A stretch of 64,000 nucleotides of DNA from Rhodococcoides fascians NBRC 12155 = LMG 3623 (GTDB taxonomy: Bacteria > Actinomycetota > Actinomycetes > Mycobacteriales > Mycobacteriaceae): assembly GCF_001894785.1 (NCBI RefSeq), contig NZ_BCWW01000001.1, positions 1,137,501-1,201,500 of the forward strand. Reading direction: 5' to 3'. The position numbers were made by a program, and so were the translations under genes. A model generated the notes under the pieces. The model was given only the letters and a program-made list of their open reading frames with translations, had not been told where the DNA came from and did not search any database. Below are positions 8,317 through 16,506 of this stretch, piece by piece (positions within the stretch are counted from its first letter, which is position 1; each line of letters starts with the position of its first letter).

Positions 8317-9090
8317 TTACTGGGCTCCGAACTCCTTTGTCAAGGACGCGGCGTGCGCGAACAGTGGGGTCGGATCCGGTTGTTCTGCAGTCGGTTCCAG
8401 TACGACAGTTGTCGCGCCCGCATCGATCCAGCGCTGCAGATTGCTCATGGCGGCATCGGAATCGGATCCGACGGCGACATAGACGACGATGTCGTGACCC
8501 GGCCCCGCGGCGATATGCCCGACGGCAGTCCGCAGCTGATCCGGGTCCGTCTCGCTCGTGAGAATGGTGCCGACACTCCTGCGGCCGCTCAGAGCAAGGG
8601 TTTTCGGGCCCGTGGCCCCGACGAGCAGTGGAGGTGCCTGCAGCGGAGGCCAATCGAGCTGCACATTGTCGAGCGAGACGTACCGACCCTGCGTGGTGAC
8701 GCTCTCGCCCGCGAGGAGAGCGGTGAGGGCTGTCATCTGCTCGTCGAGCAACGTCAGCGGAGACTGCACTCGTGCGCCGATCTGGCCCATCCACGACTGG
8801 ACGCCGTGGCCGAGTCCCACGCGGAGCCGGCCCGGATGGACCCGAGCGACGGTCGCGATCTCCATGGCCGTCGACGCCACGTTCCGCATCGGAGTGGGCA
8901 ACACCCCGATGCCGACGTTCACGCGATCGGTGCTCGCGAGAATCAGTGCAGCAGTGGACAGCCCGCCGGAGAAGAAGCAGTCTTCCCACAGCCAGACCTC
9001 GTCGACGCCCGCAGCATCGGCTGCGCGAGCCGCGTCGACCAGCGCCTCCGGGGCGATCTCGGGCCGGAGTACAACGCCGATTCGGGTCAT
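8317..9090 (-). CDS. LLM-class F420-dependent oxidoreductase
   Basis: The 257-residue protein is a bacterial-luciferase-like TIM barrel. Typical phrases are the N-terminal VVLRPEIAPEALVDAARAADAAGVDEVWLWED, then NVGIGVLPTPMRN and LRVGLGHGVQSWMGQIG. This group binds the deazaflavin F420 and transfers hydride to varied substrates. It is shorter than full-length members (about 300-340) but appears complete. AAAGAGAAT upstream of ATG 9090 can act as a ribosome site. It lies 17 nt downstream of the ramB stop, in the same direction, and may be cotranscribed. The substrate is unknown. Confidence 0.85.
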   Translation of the reverse strand: MTRIGVVLRPEIAPEALVDAARAADAAGVDEVWLWEDCFFSGGLSTAALILASTDRVNVGIGVLPTPMRNVASTAMEIATVARVHPGRLRVGLGHGVQSWMGQIGARVQSPLTLLDEQMTALTALLAGESVTTQGRYVSLDNVQLDWPPLQAPPLLVGATGPKTLALSGRRSVGTILTSETDPDQLRTAVGHIAAGPGHDIVVYVAVGSDSDAAMSNLQRWIDAGATTVVLEPTAEQPDPTPLFAHAASLTKEFGAQ

Positions 9091-9107
9091 GGGAATTCTC
9101 TTTCTAC

Positions 9108-10520
9108 TCAGCGAACGAGGTACGGGGACACCGAGCTTCGGTGCTCGTCTATGTCGAGATCCTTGCCCAGCGGCGGAAACGCACGCTGCGGGCAGTTCGA
9201 GCGTTCGCAGACCCGGCAACCCGCTCCGATTGGAGTTGCGACCGCCGAGCCCTGCACGTCCAATCCATCGGCATAGACGAGCCGTCCGGCATGGCGCAGT
9301 TCGCAACCGAGGCCGATGGCAAAAGTCTTGCCGGGCTGACCGTATCGAGCGGCGCGGCGTTCCACCGTCCGCGCGATCCACAGGTAGTTTCGGCCGTCGG
9401 GCATCTCGGCGATCTGCGTCATGATCTTGCCGGGATACGCGAACGTCTCGTACACGTTCCACAGCGGGCAGGTGCCGCCGCTGGAGGAGAAGTGAAAGCC
9501 GGTGGCGGACTGTCGTTTCGACATGTTGCCGGCGCGATCGACCCGGACGAACGAGAACGGAACACCGCGCATCTCGGGGCGCTGCAGCGTGGAGAGTCGG
9601 TGGCAGATGGTCTCGTAACTCACCGAGAAGAAGGCCGACAGCCGCTCGATGTCGTATCGGAAATCCTCGGCGACGTCGTGGAACTGGTGATACGGCAACA
9701 CCGTCGCGGCCGCGAAATAGTTGGCGAACCCGAGCACCGCCAGTTTCTTCGACGCCTCGCTCGTGAAGTTTCCCTCGTCGGCCATCTTGTTCAACAGATC
9801 ACCGCATTCGAGATACGCGAGCTCGGCGGCGAACTTGAACACCTTCTGCCCGCCGGAGAGGTGAGGAGAAATCTCCAACACCCGCGTCTGCGGGTCGAAC
9901 CGATGCAGCACGTTCTCACCGAGGTCGATGCGATTGACGATCTGCACGTCGTGCACCGTGCGCAACCGCTTCGCGATCTCACCGCCCACATCGGCGCGAT
10001 GGAACCGAATTCTCGACGTCAATGCCTCTGCGGCGGTATCCAATTCGTGCAGATAGTTCTGTCGTTGATAGAAGTAGTCGCGCACCTCTTCGTGCGGCTT
10101 GCTGATCGAGCCGCTGCCACTGCCGTCGGAGAATCGTTCCTCGGTCGCTGCCAACAGCTGAGCCGTCGTATTGCGGTATCGGCGATGCATATTGACCATT
10201 GCCCGAGCCAGCTGTGGGTGCGAGCTGACCATCTGCGCGATCTCGTGCGGATCGGCATCGATGCCCATGTCCTGATCGAGTGCGACTTCGCGCAACTCGG
10301 CAACCAACCTGGTGTCGTCCTCCGAGGAGAAGAACGAGGTGTCGACGCCGAAGACCTCCGAGATCCGCAGCAGTACCGGAACCGTCAACGGGCGTACGTC
10401 GTGCTCGATCTGGTTGAGATAGCTGGCCGAGATACCGAGCTTCTGCGCCAGAGATACCTGGCTCATGCTGCGTTCGCTGCGGAGCTGCCGAAGGCGAACG
10501 CCGACGAAAGTCTTGGACAC
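9108..10520 (-). CDS. ramB: RamB-like regulator of acetate and glyoxylate metabolism
   Basis: RamB represses or activates acetate and glyoxylate-cycle genes in corynebacteria and mycobacteria. The 470-residue product has an XRE helix-turn-helix near residues 8-60 (SQVSLAQKLGISASYLNQIE). A long ScfR-type domain follows, ending in a cysteine cluster (C-x2-C-x4-C) in GCRVCERSNCPQ. GTG 10520 is preferred over the upstream ATG 10583 because the family begins with SKTFVGVRLRQLR and a TAGCCT hexamer lies 7 nt upstream, suggesting a leaderless start. Isocitrate lyase and fadB2 lie just downstream on the other strand, the same neighbourhood as M. tuberculosis Rv0465c-Rv0468. Confidence 0.92.
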   Translation of the reverse strand: MSKTFVGVRLRQLRSERSMSQVSLAQKLGISASYLNQIEHDVRPLTVPVLLRISEVFGVDTSFFSSEDDTRLVAELREVALDQDMGIDADPHEIAQMVSSHPQLARAMVNMHRRYRNTTAQLLAATEERFSDGSGSGSISKPHEEVRDYFYQRQNYLHELDTAAEALTSRIRFHRADVGGEIAKRLRTVHDVQIVNRIDLGENVLHRFDPQTRVLEISPHLSGGQKVFKFAAELAYLECGDLLNKMADEGNFTSEASKKLAVLGFANYFAAATVLPYHQFHDVAEDFRYDIERLSAFFSVSYETICHRLSTLQRPEMRGVPFSFVRVDRAGNMSKRQSATGFHFSSSGGTCPLWNVYETFAYPGKIMTQIAEMPDGRNYLWIARTVERRAARYGQPGKTFAIGLGCELRHAGRLVYADGLDVQGSAVATPIGAGCRVCERSNCPQRAFPPLGKDLDIDEHRSSVSPYLVR

Positions 10521-10668
10521 GGTTGCCAGGCTACGCCTGCGAAGAATTGCCTTAACACCGTTCGCAACTAGCTGCTGGGTCACGATTCGGTGACCGTTGG
10601 GAACATTAGCCGAAGTAAAGGCGTATACCGATATACGAGCTATTCACCACGCACCTCGAGGAGCGGTC

Positions 10669-11073
10669 ATGTCCAATCGTCAGCGCACATCGGAAATCGT
10701 CAGGGACGTCGTCGTCTTCGTCACCGGAGCCGTTCTGGTCGCCTCCACCGTCTGGCTTCCCGTCCAGGGCGACCAAGAAGTCACCGGAGCCATCCTGGTG
10801 CTCGGCATCCTTGCGGCATCGTCGGCGCTCTGGGCCATCGGATCCGCGTCCAGGCAGAGTCACTGGACTCACGTCGGCCTCGGTGTGTTGCTCGCCGTCT
10901 CACCCGCGCTGATGGTCTTCCCCTCCGGATTGCTGGCCGCGGACCTGTTCGCCATCGTCGGCGGACTCGTGATCGCTGCAATGGGTGCGCTGGGGGTCAT
11001 TGCGTCGCGCCGGGCGCCGGTCACCTCGCGAGTAGTGGCCTCCAGCAACGAGCGCACCGGCGTTCGCATCTGA
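10669..11073 (+). CDS. Four-helix membrane protein, SPW-repeat-like
   Basis: The 134-residue product has four hydrophobic segments (near residues 14-32, 38-56, 62-80 and 84-106) and short polar ends. Two halves each contain a Trp-bearing segment, TVWLPV and SALWAIGSA, which resembles the SPW repeat of small actinobacterial membrane proteins; this assignment is tentative. ATG 10669 has CGAGGAG at a good distance. It is divergent from ramB and converges with the DUF559 gene. Confidence 0.7.
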   Translation: MSNRQRTSEIVRDVVVFVTGAVLVASTVWLPVQGDQEVTGAILVLGILAASSALWAIGSASRQSHWTHVGLGVLLAVSPALMVFPSGLLAADLFAIVGGLVIAAMGALGVIASRRAPVTSRVVASSNERTGVRI

Positions 11074-11090
11074 GGCTTCTCTGCAACTGA

Positions 11091-11148
11091 TGCTCCACTT
11101 CCCGGGACAGGCGCGATGAATCCCGTGTGCGGCCCAGCGAGTGGAGCA
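11091..11148. repeat. 58-bp palindrome-ended element A
   Basis: The element starts TGCTCCACT and ends AGTGGAGCA, 9-bp perfect terminal inverted repeats exactly 58 bp apart. Element B at 12161-12218 has the same ends and the same length. Read in the opposite direction, the inside of A shares a GCAC-x2-GGGATTC block with B. It sits between the SPW-like gene and the DUF559 gene and may also terminate transcription. Confidence 0.7.
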
Positions 11149-11158
11149 TTGTGTGCAG

Positions 11159-12061
11159 TCATCGCCGCGATGCCCGGCGCCGCCTGACAACCGACGCGAT
11201 TTCGCCCGCAACGCGATCGGGTGCAGTGAGCACATCGAATGCCGAGTAGCGCAGCACCAACCAACCATCGAGGATCAGCGCGTTCTGTCGTCGGCGATCC
11301 TTGCTGAATACGGCTGCTGCACTGTGGAATTTGCGACCGTCGACTTCGATGATCGTTCGGCTGCGGCGGTCGACGAAATCACACACGAACGGACCGACTG
11401 CAGCGTTCATCTCCAGGCGCAGGCCGAGTCGATGCACTGCGCGGCCCAGGGCGCGCTCGGGCTCCGACGCAAATCTCGATACCGCGAGCCGCACCTGACG
11501 AGCCAGCTCGACGTTCCCGTGCCGACCCGGGAATCGGTCGAGTAGGCAGAGCAGCGAAGCCGGGTCCATTCCGAACTTCATGCGCTCGTCGATCAGCAAC
11601 TCGGCATCGGGGCGGGGGAGTAGCGCCAGGCAGTCGAGCATCGTCTGCGCAGAGATGGTGCAGGGCAGCGCTGCGACCTCGTCGACGAGCGTGGAGTCCA
11701 TCTCGCGACGGTGCAGCCGAAGCCACGACGGAGGTCTCAGCCGCGCAGTTCGGGGGACGGTGGCGTCGAGCATTGTCGGTTCGGTGGTCCAGCCGCGCAG
11801 GTACGCGGCCGATCGATGACTGAGGACGGCGTCGGGTCGCCACAGCGTGATCGCCCGACAACGGTCCCTCGTCGACGGCTCCCCGCGCATATGGACCGTC
11901 GGCAGGACGCGCGTGAAGCGACGCGAGATGGTGCTGGGGTGAATCCCTCCGGCGACGAGGTCCCCCAAGGTGGTGGGGGTGGAGCCTGCGGGGGTGGGGG
12001 TGGAGCCTGCGGGGGTGGGGGTGGAGCCTGCGGAATGACCTGCGGGGTTCTGGTATGTCAT
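11159..12061 (-). CDS. DUF559/AbiEi-like protein with a Vsr-type nuclease-like C-terminus
   Basis: The 300-residue product has an N-terminal low-complexity region, an AbiEi-antitoxin-like middle (LSHRSAAYLRGWT), and a C-terminal DUF559 domain. FVCDFVDRRSRTIIEVDGRKFH is the nuclease-like core (Asp, Glu-x-Asp-x-Lys). Such proteins are common in rhodococci as 'type IV TA AbiEi' or DUF559 proteins of unknown role. ATG 12061 is chosen because upstream sequence lacks the domain. Residues about 9-30 are three 7-residue repeats (AGSTPTP). The gene is bracketed by 58-bp palindromes. No toxin partner is adjacent. Confidence 0.7.
   Translation of the reverse strand: MTYQNPAGHSAGSTPTPAGSTPTPAGSTPTTLGDLVAGGIHPSTISRRFTRVLPTVHMRGEPSTRDRCRAITLWRPDAVLSHRSAAYLRGWTTEPTMLDATVPRTARLRPPSWLRLHRREMDSTLVDEVAALPCTISAQTMLDCLALLPRPDAELLIDERMKFGMDPASLLCLLDRFPGRHGNVELARQVRLAVSRFASEPERALGRAVHRLGLRLEMNAAVGPFVCDFVDRRSRTIIEVDGRKFHSAAAVFSKDRRRQNALILDGWLVLRYSAFDVLTAPDRVAGEIASVVRRRRASRR
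11972..12036 (-). repeat. In-frame 21-bp tandem repeat (three copies) in the DUF559 gene
   Basis: GGAGCCTGCG recurs at 11981, 12002 and 12023, a strict 21-bp period. On the minus strand each unit encodes AGSTPTP, so copy number can change without a frameshift. The unit is related to the dispersed GTGGAGCCTGCGG motif found at about 30.3, 30.9 and 61.2 kb. Confidence 0.8.
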
Positions 12062-12160
12062 GGCTGCAGCATCGGCGCGTCGTTGTGGGGCGTTGATCGG
12101 TCGACCTGGGGAAATGGAATGGCCTGTGCATGGCCGATGGCTTGTGGATGGTGCAATTCC

Positions 12161-12218
12161 TGCTCCACTCGACGCACTCGCACGGGGGATTCTCCGACGA
12201 GAGATCGCGAGTGGAGCA
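12161..12218. repeat. 58-bp palindrome-ended element B
   Basis: It starts TGCTCCACTCG and ends CGAGTGGAGCA, an 11-bp terminal inverted repeat. Its length equals element A. The sequence to its right, ending TGTGCAG, resembles that to the right of A. It lies 100 bp upstream of the DUF559 start, so the two elements enclose that gene in about 1.13 kb. Confidence 0.7.
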
Positions 12219-12427
12219 CCTTGTGCAGCGTCCACATCGTGAGACGAAGCGAGTGTGACGTCCATCACTAACGAGTCGCTTTCTGACTCGATTCAGACGC
12301 TCGATTCAAACCGTACAAGCGTCCCGTAAAGAATTTTGTTCATTCCGTTCACCAACTGGGGATTCGTCGCTACCGACGAGTAACCACGCTGCCCGATCGG
12401 CGAGGTATGCGAGCCCCGAAAATTCGC

Positions 12428-12440
12428 AGACTTAGCAAAG
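12428..12440 (+). promoter_or_regulatory. RamB-box-like site upstream of isocitrate lyase
   Basis: AGACTTAGCAAAG resembles the RamB consensus core AACTTTGCAAA of corynebacteria, with two mismatches in the core. It is 154 bp upstream of aceA and the ramB gene is nearby. Binding is inferred. Confidence 0.45.
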
Positions 12441-12593
12441 GGCTCTGGAAAGCTAGCCAAGATTGGCACTAACAACTGGTAGACGCCTGTTTTCGGGTGT
12501 GCCATTGTTTTGGAGTACACCAGAAGGGCCTGGCAACGATGTGAAGATTCGTCTCGCGGCAGGCCGAGAAGCAGAGAAGAGACTGGAGCTCCG

Positions 12594-13883
12594 ATGTCGA
12601 CCACCGGCACCCCGAAGACCACCGCCGAGATTCAGCAGGATTGGGACACCAACCCGCGCTGGAAGGGCGTCACCCGTAACTTCACCGCGCAGCAGGTCTC
12701 CGACCTCCAGGGCACTGTGGTCGAAGAAGCCACACTCGCTCGCCGCGGCAGCGAGATCCTGTGGGATCTCGTCAACAACGAGGACTACATCAACTCGCTC
12801 GGTGCCCTCACCGGCAACCAGGCCGTGCAGCAGATTCGCGCCGGCCTCCAGGCGATCTACCTCTCCGGCTGGCAGGTCGCCGGCGACGCCAACCTCTCGG
12901 GCCACACCTACCCGGACCAGAGCCTCTACCCGGCCAACTCGGTTCCGTCGGTCGTCCGTCGCATCAACAACGCGCTCCTGCGCGCCGACGAGATCGCCAA
13001 GATCGAGGGCGACACGTCCGTCAAGAACTGGGTTGCACCCATCGTGGCCGACGCCGAAGCAGGCTTCGGTGGCGCACTGAACGCCTACGAGCTGCAGAAG
13101 GCCATGATCGTGGCCGGCGCTGCCGGTGTGCACTGGGAAGACCAGCTCGCATCGGAGAAGAAGTGCGGCCACCTCGGTGGCAAGGTGCTCATCCCCACCC
13201 AGCAGCACATCCGCACCCTGACCTCCGCCCGTCTGGCCTCGGACGTCGCCGACGTCCCCTCGGTCATCATCGCCCGCACCGACGCCGAGGCAGCCACGCT
13301 GATCACCTCCGACGTCGACGAGCGTGACCGCGAGTTCCTCGACGGAACCCGCACCGCAGAAGGCTTCTTCGGCGTCAAGAACGGCATCGAGCCCTGCATC
13401 GCTCGCGCCAAGGCCTACGCACCGTACGCAGACCTCATCTGGATGGAGACCGGCGTCCCGGACCTCGAGGTCGCCAAGAAGTTCTCCGAGTCGGTTCGCA
13501 GCGAATTCCCGGACCAGCTGCTGGCCTACAACTGCTCGCCTTCGTTCAACTGGAAGGCACACCTGGACGACGCCACCATCGCGAAGTTCCAGAAGGAACT
13601 CGGCGCCATGGGCTTCAAGTTCCAGTTCATCACCCTCGCGGGCTTCCACTCGCTCAACTACGGCATGTTCGACCTGGCACACGGCTACGCCCGCGAAGGC
13701 ATGACCGCGTTCGTCGACCTGCAGGAGCGCGAGTTCAAGGCTGCCGAAGAGCGTGGCTTCACCGCCATCAAGCACCAGCGTGAGGTCGGCGCCGGCTACT
13801 TCGACCGCATCGCCACCACCGTCGACCCCAACACCTCGACGGCTGCACTGAAGGGATCCACCGAAGAAGGCCAGTTCCACTGA
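12594..13883 (+). CDS. aceA: Isocitrate lyase (glyoxylate cycle; probably also methylcitrate cycle)
   Basis: Isocitrate lyase splits isocitrate into glyoxylate and succinate and is needed for growth on acetate and fatty acids. The 429-residue product is the short (ICL1) form. The catalytic Cys191 lies in [11 protein letters not shown], and [10 protein letters not shown] and YNCSPSFNW are active-site segments. ATG 12594 follows CTGGAGCTCC. A RamB-like box lies upstream, and fadB2 follows in the same direction after a strong terminator. In mycobacteria the equivalent enzyme also cleaves methylisocitrate from propionyl-CoA metabolism; that dual role is inferred. Confidence 0.98.
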   Translation: MSTTGTPKTTAEIQQDWDTNPRWKGVTRNFTAQQVSDLQGTVVEEATLARRGSEILWDLVNNEDYINSLGALTGNQAVQQIRAGLQAIYLSGWQVAGDANLSGHTYPDQSLYPANSVPSVVRRINNALLRADEIAKIEGDTSVKNWVAPIVADAEAGFGGALNAYELQKAMIVAGAAGVHWEDQLASEKKCGHLGGKVLIPTQQHIRTLTSARLASDVADVPSVIIARTDAEAATLITSDVDERDREFLDGTRTAEGFFGVKNGIEPCIARAKAYAPYADLIWMETGVPDLEVAKKFSESVRSEFPDQLLAYNCSPSFNWKAHLDDATIAKFQKELGAMGFKFQFITLAGFHSLNYGMFDLAHGYAREGMTAFVDLQEREFKAAEERGFTAIKHQREVGAGYFDRIATTVDPNTSTAALKGSTEEGQFH

Positions 13884-13917
13884 GCTAGCCCGCCTCCCCG
13901 GAACTTCAGCGCACTAG

Positions 13918-13953
13918 TCAGGCGGCCCCAGCGTTTCGCTGCGGGCCGCCTGA
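13918..13953 (+). terminator. Terminator of aceA
   Basis: TCAGGCGGCCC (13918-13928) pairs with GGGCCGCCTGA (13943-13953), and CAGCG with CGCTG inside. It is followed by TTTGT. It lies 35 bp after the aceA stop. Confidence 0.85.
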
Positions 13954-14047
13954 TTTGTATCGCCTGGGTTCTGGGCGTACCCCGGAAGGGTTACCCTCAT
14001 CTCGCTTTAAGCTGTTGTGGTGCAACATTATTCGCTAGGAGTTTGCT

Positions 14048-14923
14048 GTGACGGTGGAGAGGGTGGGGATCGTCGGAGCCGGACAGATGGGTGCGGGAAT
14101 CGCAGAGGTCTGCGCCCGCGCGCACGTCGACGTGGCGGTCTACGAACAGACTCGCGAACTGGCGACGGCCGGCCGCAGCCGCATCCTGCAATCACTGAAC
14201 CGCGGAGTGAGCAGCGGCAAGATCACCGAGCGCGAACGAGAACACGCCGCCTCCCGGTTGCGGTTCACCTGCGACCTCGGGGACTTCGCAGACCGCCAAC
14301 TCGTCGTCGAAGCAGTCCTCGAGGACGAAGAGATCAAGGCGGCAATATTCGCAGAACTCGACGCGGTGGTGTCCGACGCGAATGCCGTGCTCGCGTCCAA
14401 CACCTCGTCCATTCCGATCACGACGCTCGCGTCGGCCACCACGGCACCGCAACGCGTCGTCGGACTTCATTTCTTCAATCCGGTTCCGGTATTGCCGCTC
14501 GTCGAGCTGGTCACCACGAGCACAACGTCCGATGCGGTGGCCGACCGCGCCGAAGCCTTCGCCGGAGATGTTCTCGGCAAGCAGGTGGTGAGATCCGCGG
14601 ATCGCTCGGGCTTCGTCGTCAACGCACTTCTCGTTCCGTATCTGCTCTCGGCGATCCGCATGGTCGAGTCGGGATTCGCCACCAAGGAAGACGTCGACAA
14701 AGCGACGGTTCTGGGTTTGGCGCACCCGATGGGACCGCTCGCGCTCGCGGATCTCGTAGGCCTCGACACCGTCAAGTCCATTGCCGACTCCATGTATTCG
14801 GAATTCGACGAGCCGCTGTTCGCGGCACCGCCGTTGTTGCTGCGCATGGTCGAGGCGGGGCAGACGGGCAAGAAGACCGGGGCCGGGTTCTACCGCTACG
14901 AGAACGGCCGCGTAGCAAAGTAG
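14048..14923 (+). CDS. fadB2: 3-hydroxybutyryl-CoA dehydrogenase
   Basis: It oxidises 3-hydroxyacyl-CoA to 3-ketoacyl-CoA with NAD+ (or the reverse) in short-chain fatty-acid metabolism. The 291-residue product starts with the Rossmann motif GIVGAGQMGAGIAE and continues with ASNTSSIPIT and the signature GLHFFNPVPVLPLVELV, which holds the catalytic His. The C-terminal dimer domain contains GPLALADLVGLD and GAGFYRYE. GTG 14048 has AGGAG 6 nt upstream. Placement after isocitrate lyase matches Rv0467-Rv0468. Confidence 0.95.
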   Translation: MTVERVGIVGAGQMGAGIAEVCARAHVDVAVYEQTRELATAGRSRILQSLNRGVSSGKITEREREHAASRLRFTCDLGDFADRQLVVEAVLEDEEIKAAIFAELDAVVSDANAVLASNTSSIPITTLASATTAPQRVVGLHFFNPVPVLPLVELVTTSTTSDAVADRAEAFAGDVLGKQVVRSADRSGFVVNALLVPYLLSAIRMVESGFATKEDVDKATVLGLAHPMGPLALADLVGLDTVKSIADSMYSEFDEPLFAAPPLLLRMVEAGQTGKKTGAGFYRYENGRVAK

Positions 14924-15008
14924 TGGGCGTCTCGGGCGGGTCGCCGCGCAGCGGCCTGCCGAGCGCTATTGTCGGTCTGCCGGTGCAAATCCATCGATCC
15001 CAGGGAGC

Positions 15009-15290
15009 ATGTCAGTGAGCAAGTCCAAGAAGTCGAACGGTCTGGTGCCCAAGGCATTCGGAATCGGGTTGGCCGCTACAGGCGCGGCCCATTTCGTCGT
15101 GCCGGAGGCCTTCGAGGGAATCACCAAGCTTCCGTTCCCCAAGGACACTCGAACCTGGATCAGTCGTAACGGGGCCACAGAACTGGCCGTCGGCGTGGCG
15201 ATCGCGTACCCCAAGACCCGCAAGATCGGACTGGTCGGTCTGGCAACGTATGTTGGATGGCTCGGCGTCAATATCGCCAAGAACAGCTGA
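15009..15290 (+). CDS. Small membrane protein, unknown function
   Basis: The 93-residue product has a lysine-rich N-terminus and about three hydrophobic segments (near residues 13-32, 54-68 and 70-88). A polar connector contains FPKDTRTWISRNGATELAVG. This arrangement resembles short DoxX-like membrane proteins but the match is weak. AGGGA precedes ATG 15009; a GTG two codons later is possible. Confidence 0.7.
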   Translation: MSVSKSKKSNGLVPKAFGIGLAATGAAHFVVPEAFEGITKLPFPKDTRTWISRNGATELAVGVAIAYPKTRKIGLVGLATYVGWLGVNIAKNS

Positions 15291-15350
15291 CGTTACTGTT
15301 GCGAACGACTCGTTCGGAGCAGGAATAGCCTGGTCGCAGCGGTAGCTGTG

Positions 15351-15379
15351 TTGCGCTTACACAGATGCGTAGGTAGCAA
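15351..15379 (+). promoter_or_regulatory. Leaderless promoter of the alcohol dehydrogenase gene
   Basis: TTGCGC (15351-15356), a 17-nt spacer and TAGCAA (15374-15379) lie exactly 7 nt before ATG 15387. There is no Shine-Dalgarno. This is the pattern expected for a leaderless mRNA. Confidence 0.55.
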
Positions 15380-15386
15380 TGTAGAT

Positions 15387-16427
15387 ATGACTTCAGCTAC
15401 CGCTTACCAGGCCACCGCTCCGGACGCTCCGCTCGAGAAGGCGACGATCGAGCGACGCGCAGTCGGACCGCACGACATCCTCATCGACGTCAAGTTCGCG
15501 GGCATCTGCCACTCCGACATCCACACCGCCCGAAACGAGTGGGGCGGCACCACGTACCCCGTTGTTCCCGGACACGAGATCGCCGGCATCGTGGCCGAGG
15601 TCGGCTCCGAGGTGACCACCCGCAAGGTCGGCGACCGCGTGGGCGTCGGCTGCTTCGTCGACTCCTGCGGCAAGTGCGAGGCATGTCTCGACGGCGACGA
15701 GCAGTACTGCACCAAGGGCGTCGTCCAGACGTACAACTCCACCACCTACGAGGGTGAGTTCACCAACGGCGGCTACTCCACCCAGATCGTCGTCACCGAG
15801 AAGTTCGTCCTCGGAATCCCGGAAGGCGTCGAACTCGACGTCGCCGCGCCGCTGCTGTGTGCCGGCATCACGCTGTACTCGCCCCTCAAGCACTGGGGAG
15901 CCGGCCCCGACAAGAAGGTCGCCATCATCGGAATGGGCGGCCTCGGACACATCGGCGTCAAGATCGCTCACGCCATGGGCGCGCACGTCACCGTGCTGAG
16001 CCAGACGGATGCGAAAGAAGCTGACGGCAAGGCCTACGGTGCCGACGAGTACTACGCCACCAAGGACACCACCGCGCTCAAGGATCTGCAGGGCAAGTTC
16101 GACCTGATCCTCAACACCGTCTCGGCCAACCTGCCCATGGGCAAGTACCTGGGACTGCTGGCCCGCAACGGAACCCTCGTCGAGCTCGGTGTTCCCGAGA
16201 AGCCCCTCGAGGTGCCTGCATTCAACCTGCTGGCCAACCGTCGCTCGTTCGCCGGTTCCATGGTCGGCGGCATCGCCGAGACCCAGGAAATGCTGGACTT
16301 CTGCGCCGAGCACCACATCGGTGCCGAGATCGAGGTCATTCCGGCCGAGAAGATCAACGAGGCATACGACCGCGTCGTCAAGTCCGACGTGCGCTACCGC
16401 TTCGTGATCGACGCAGCCACGCTGTAA
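15387..16427 (+). CDS. Zinc-dependent, NADP-type alcohol dehydrogenase (AdhC/YahK group)
   Basis: This medium-chain dehydrogenase of 346 residues has the catalytic-zinc segment AGICHSDIH (Cys-His), [12 protein letters not shown], and the structural-zinc cluster [15 protein letters not shown]. The NAD(P) motif is [18 protein letters not shown]. Members reduce or oxidise primary and aromatic aldehydes and alcohols; the mycobacterial relative is AdhC. ATG 15387 was preferred over ATG 15348 because the family begins near here and a leaderless promoter fits. A hairpin terminator follows at 16442. Confidence 0.93.
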   Translation: MTSATAYQATAPDAPLEKATIERRAVGPHDILIDVKFAGICHSDIHTARNEWGGTTYPVVPGHEIAGIVAEVGSEVTTRKVGDRVGVGCFVDSCGKCEACLDGDEQYCTKGVVQTYNSTTYEGEFTNGGYSTQIVVTEKFVLGIPEGVELDVAAPLLCAGITLYSPLKHWGAGPDKKVAIIGMGGLGHIGVKIAHAMGAHVTVLSQTDAKEADGKAYGADEYYATKDTTALKDLQGKFDLILNTVSANLPMGKYLGLLARNGTLVELGVPEKPLEVPAFNLLANRRSFAGSMVGGIAETQEMLDFCAEHHIGAEIEVIPAEKINEAYDRVVKSDVRYRFVIDAATL

Positions 16428-16441
16428 CTGTCTCCTTGGAC

Positions 16442-16493
16442 GCGTGAATGGTCCATCGACCTGCCCAGACGGGGGTCGATGGACCATTCACGC
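16442..16493. terminator. Strong bidirectional hairpin terminator
   Basis: A 20-bp perfect inverted repeat, 16442-16461 with 16474-16493, has a 12-nt loop. It lies between the converging adh and ppk2 genes. Confidence 0.85.
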
Positions 16494-16506
16494 CTTCGAA
16501 GGGGGT

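Larger units (their letters stand above)
12062..12593. other. 532-bp region upstream of aceA
   Basis: No convincing gene is present. It holds element B (12161-12218), then an AT-richer stretch (12280-12480) that should contain the isocitrate lyase promoter. Within it are a RamB-box-like sequence at 12428-12440 and a 12-bp palindrome, GCCAAGATTGGC, at 12456-12467. I could not assign the -35 and -10 with confidence. Confidence 0.5.

Noticed and set aside
11711..12271. Plus-strand frame with a long Gly/Cys-rich repeat (GGGGACG)
   Set aside because: It is the reverse of the 21-bp repeat in the DUF559 gene; the minus strand has a recognisable domain.
12453..13880. A 475-codon antisense frame opposite aceA
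   Set aside because: High-GC shadow of isocitrate lyase; low-complexity Val/Gly/Leu/Asp protein with no domain and the sense strand carries a full enzyme.
15348..15386. Earlier ATG for the alcohol dehydrogenase gene
   Set aside because: The added 13 residues are absent from the family and a leaderless promoter places the start at 15387.
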